Below are positions 4,831 through 5,035 of a DNA stretch of 5,035 nucleotides, piece by piece. Each line of letters begins with the position of its first letter. Positions within the stretch are counted from its first letter, which is position 1. The notes beneath the pieces were generated by a model, which was given only the letters and a program-made list of their open reading frames with translations, was not told the DNA's origin and ran no database searches. A program made the translations under genes and the position numbers. Source of the stretch: an uncultured Bacillus sp. (lineage in GTDB: Bacteria > Bacillota > Bacilli > Bacillales > Cytobacillaceae); NCBI GenBank assembly GCA_937902115.1, contig CALGSR010000182.1:1-5035 (forward strand). Reading direction: 5' to 3'.

Positions 4831-5035
4831 GTCACAGGAGTAACTCGATATATGTCGAATGGTCGTGCGAAACTTAGGCTTTAAGATGTGGTTTATGAAA
4901 GTAGATAGGAATGGAGAAACGAAGACGGGGACGATTGGTTGACCATAACAGGTTTAATTTCAATCCAATCGGACAAATAAAGTGTGACGTCTATCGGAAA
5001 GCCGACTCACTAATGAACGGAATGATTTGTTCCAT
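4831..5035. other. Unassigned right flank with a bulged inverted repeat
   Basis: I see no recognisable gene here. The clearest structure is CGATTGGTTGA (4932-4942), pairing with TCAA-T-CCAATCG (4960-4971) as an 11-bp stem with one bulged base and a 17-nt loop. No T-run follows on either strand. The sequence GGGGACGATT just before and into it (4927-4936) shares nine bases with the REP-like core at 3721-3729. Two minus-strand frames enter from beyond the window and stop at 4991 and 4960, and a plus-strand ATG at 5013 is followed by only seven codons. None of these can be judged from the bases available. Confidence 0.35.

Noticed and set aside
4852..4942. Two back-to-back mini-ORFs of 10 and 18 codons on the plus strand (4852-4884, 4886-4942)
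   Set aside because: The only purine-rich site (AGGAG, 4836-4840) is 11 nt from the first ATG, which is too far, and the second has none. The peptides show no recognisable pattern.
1..5035. CRISPR array, tRNA, rRNA or known riboswitch
   Set aside because: No regularly spaced direct repeats, cloverleaf-like segments or recognisable aptamer cores were seen on either strand. A covariance-model search (Rfam, tRNAscan-SE) would be needed to exclude divergent cases.

Overview
The window looks like chromosomal DNA from a low-GC, PHA-accumulating member of the Bacillaceae (Bacillus, Priestia or Neobacillus type). This is inferred from AT-rich coding sequence, strong purine-rich Shine-Dalgarno sites, long U-tract terminators, and a phasin resembling the Priestia megaterium PhaP family. 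The exact genus cannot be read from the sequence.

Bases 1-3654 form a sugar or hexuronide utilisation module on the + strand. It holds the 3' part of a GPH-family (glycoside-pentoside-hexuronide) cation symporter (1-843), an uncharacterised 571-residue cytoplasmic protein (936-2651), and an IclR-family regulator (2807-3589). The likely logic is that the symporter imports a glycoside or uronate oligosaccharide, the large protein processes it in the cytoplasm, and the regulator senses a product. The substrate cannot be named. A strong hairpin terminator (863-903) separates symporter and large protein. The regulator has its own promoter, and a second strong terminator closes the module (3614-3654).

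Bases 3655-4135 contain no convincing conventional gene but are not featureless. They are clearly richer in G+C than the flanking genes (58%, 53% and 48% in three 60-base lines counted by hand, against 33% in one line of the IclR gene). They carry at least three REP-like palindromic units with a shared core GGGAC-RR-TTCTCGTG. A cassette of about 218 bp between two inverted cores is filled almost exactly by a 70-codon minus-strand reading frame with one predicted membrane segment. Inside it are a terminator-like hairpin and a strong Shine-Dalgarno site ahead of an 18-codon ORF. This is the least explained part of the window.

Bases 4141-4716 (minus strand) encode a PhaP-type phasin with a TTG start and a strong Shine-Dalgarno site. 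Tandem hairpins follow its stop codon, and a perfect palindrome overlaps its probable -10 box, a plausible site for a PHB-responsive repressor such as PhaQ. Bases 4831-5035 hold no recognisable gene, only a bulged inverted repeat and reading frames that run off the end.
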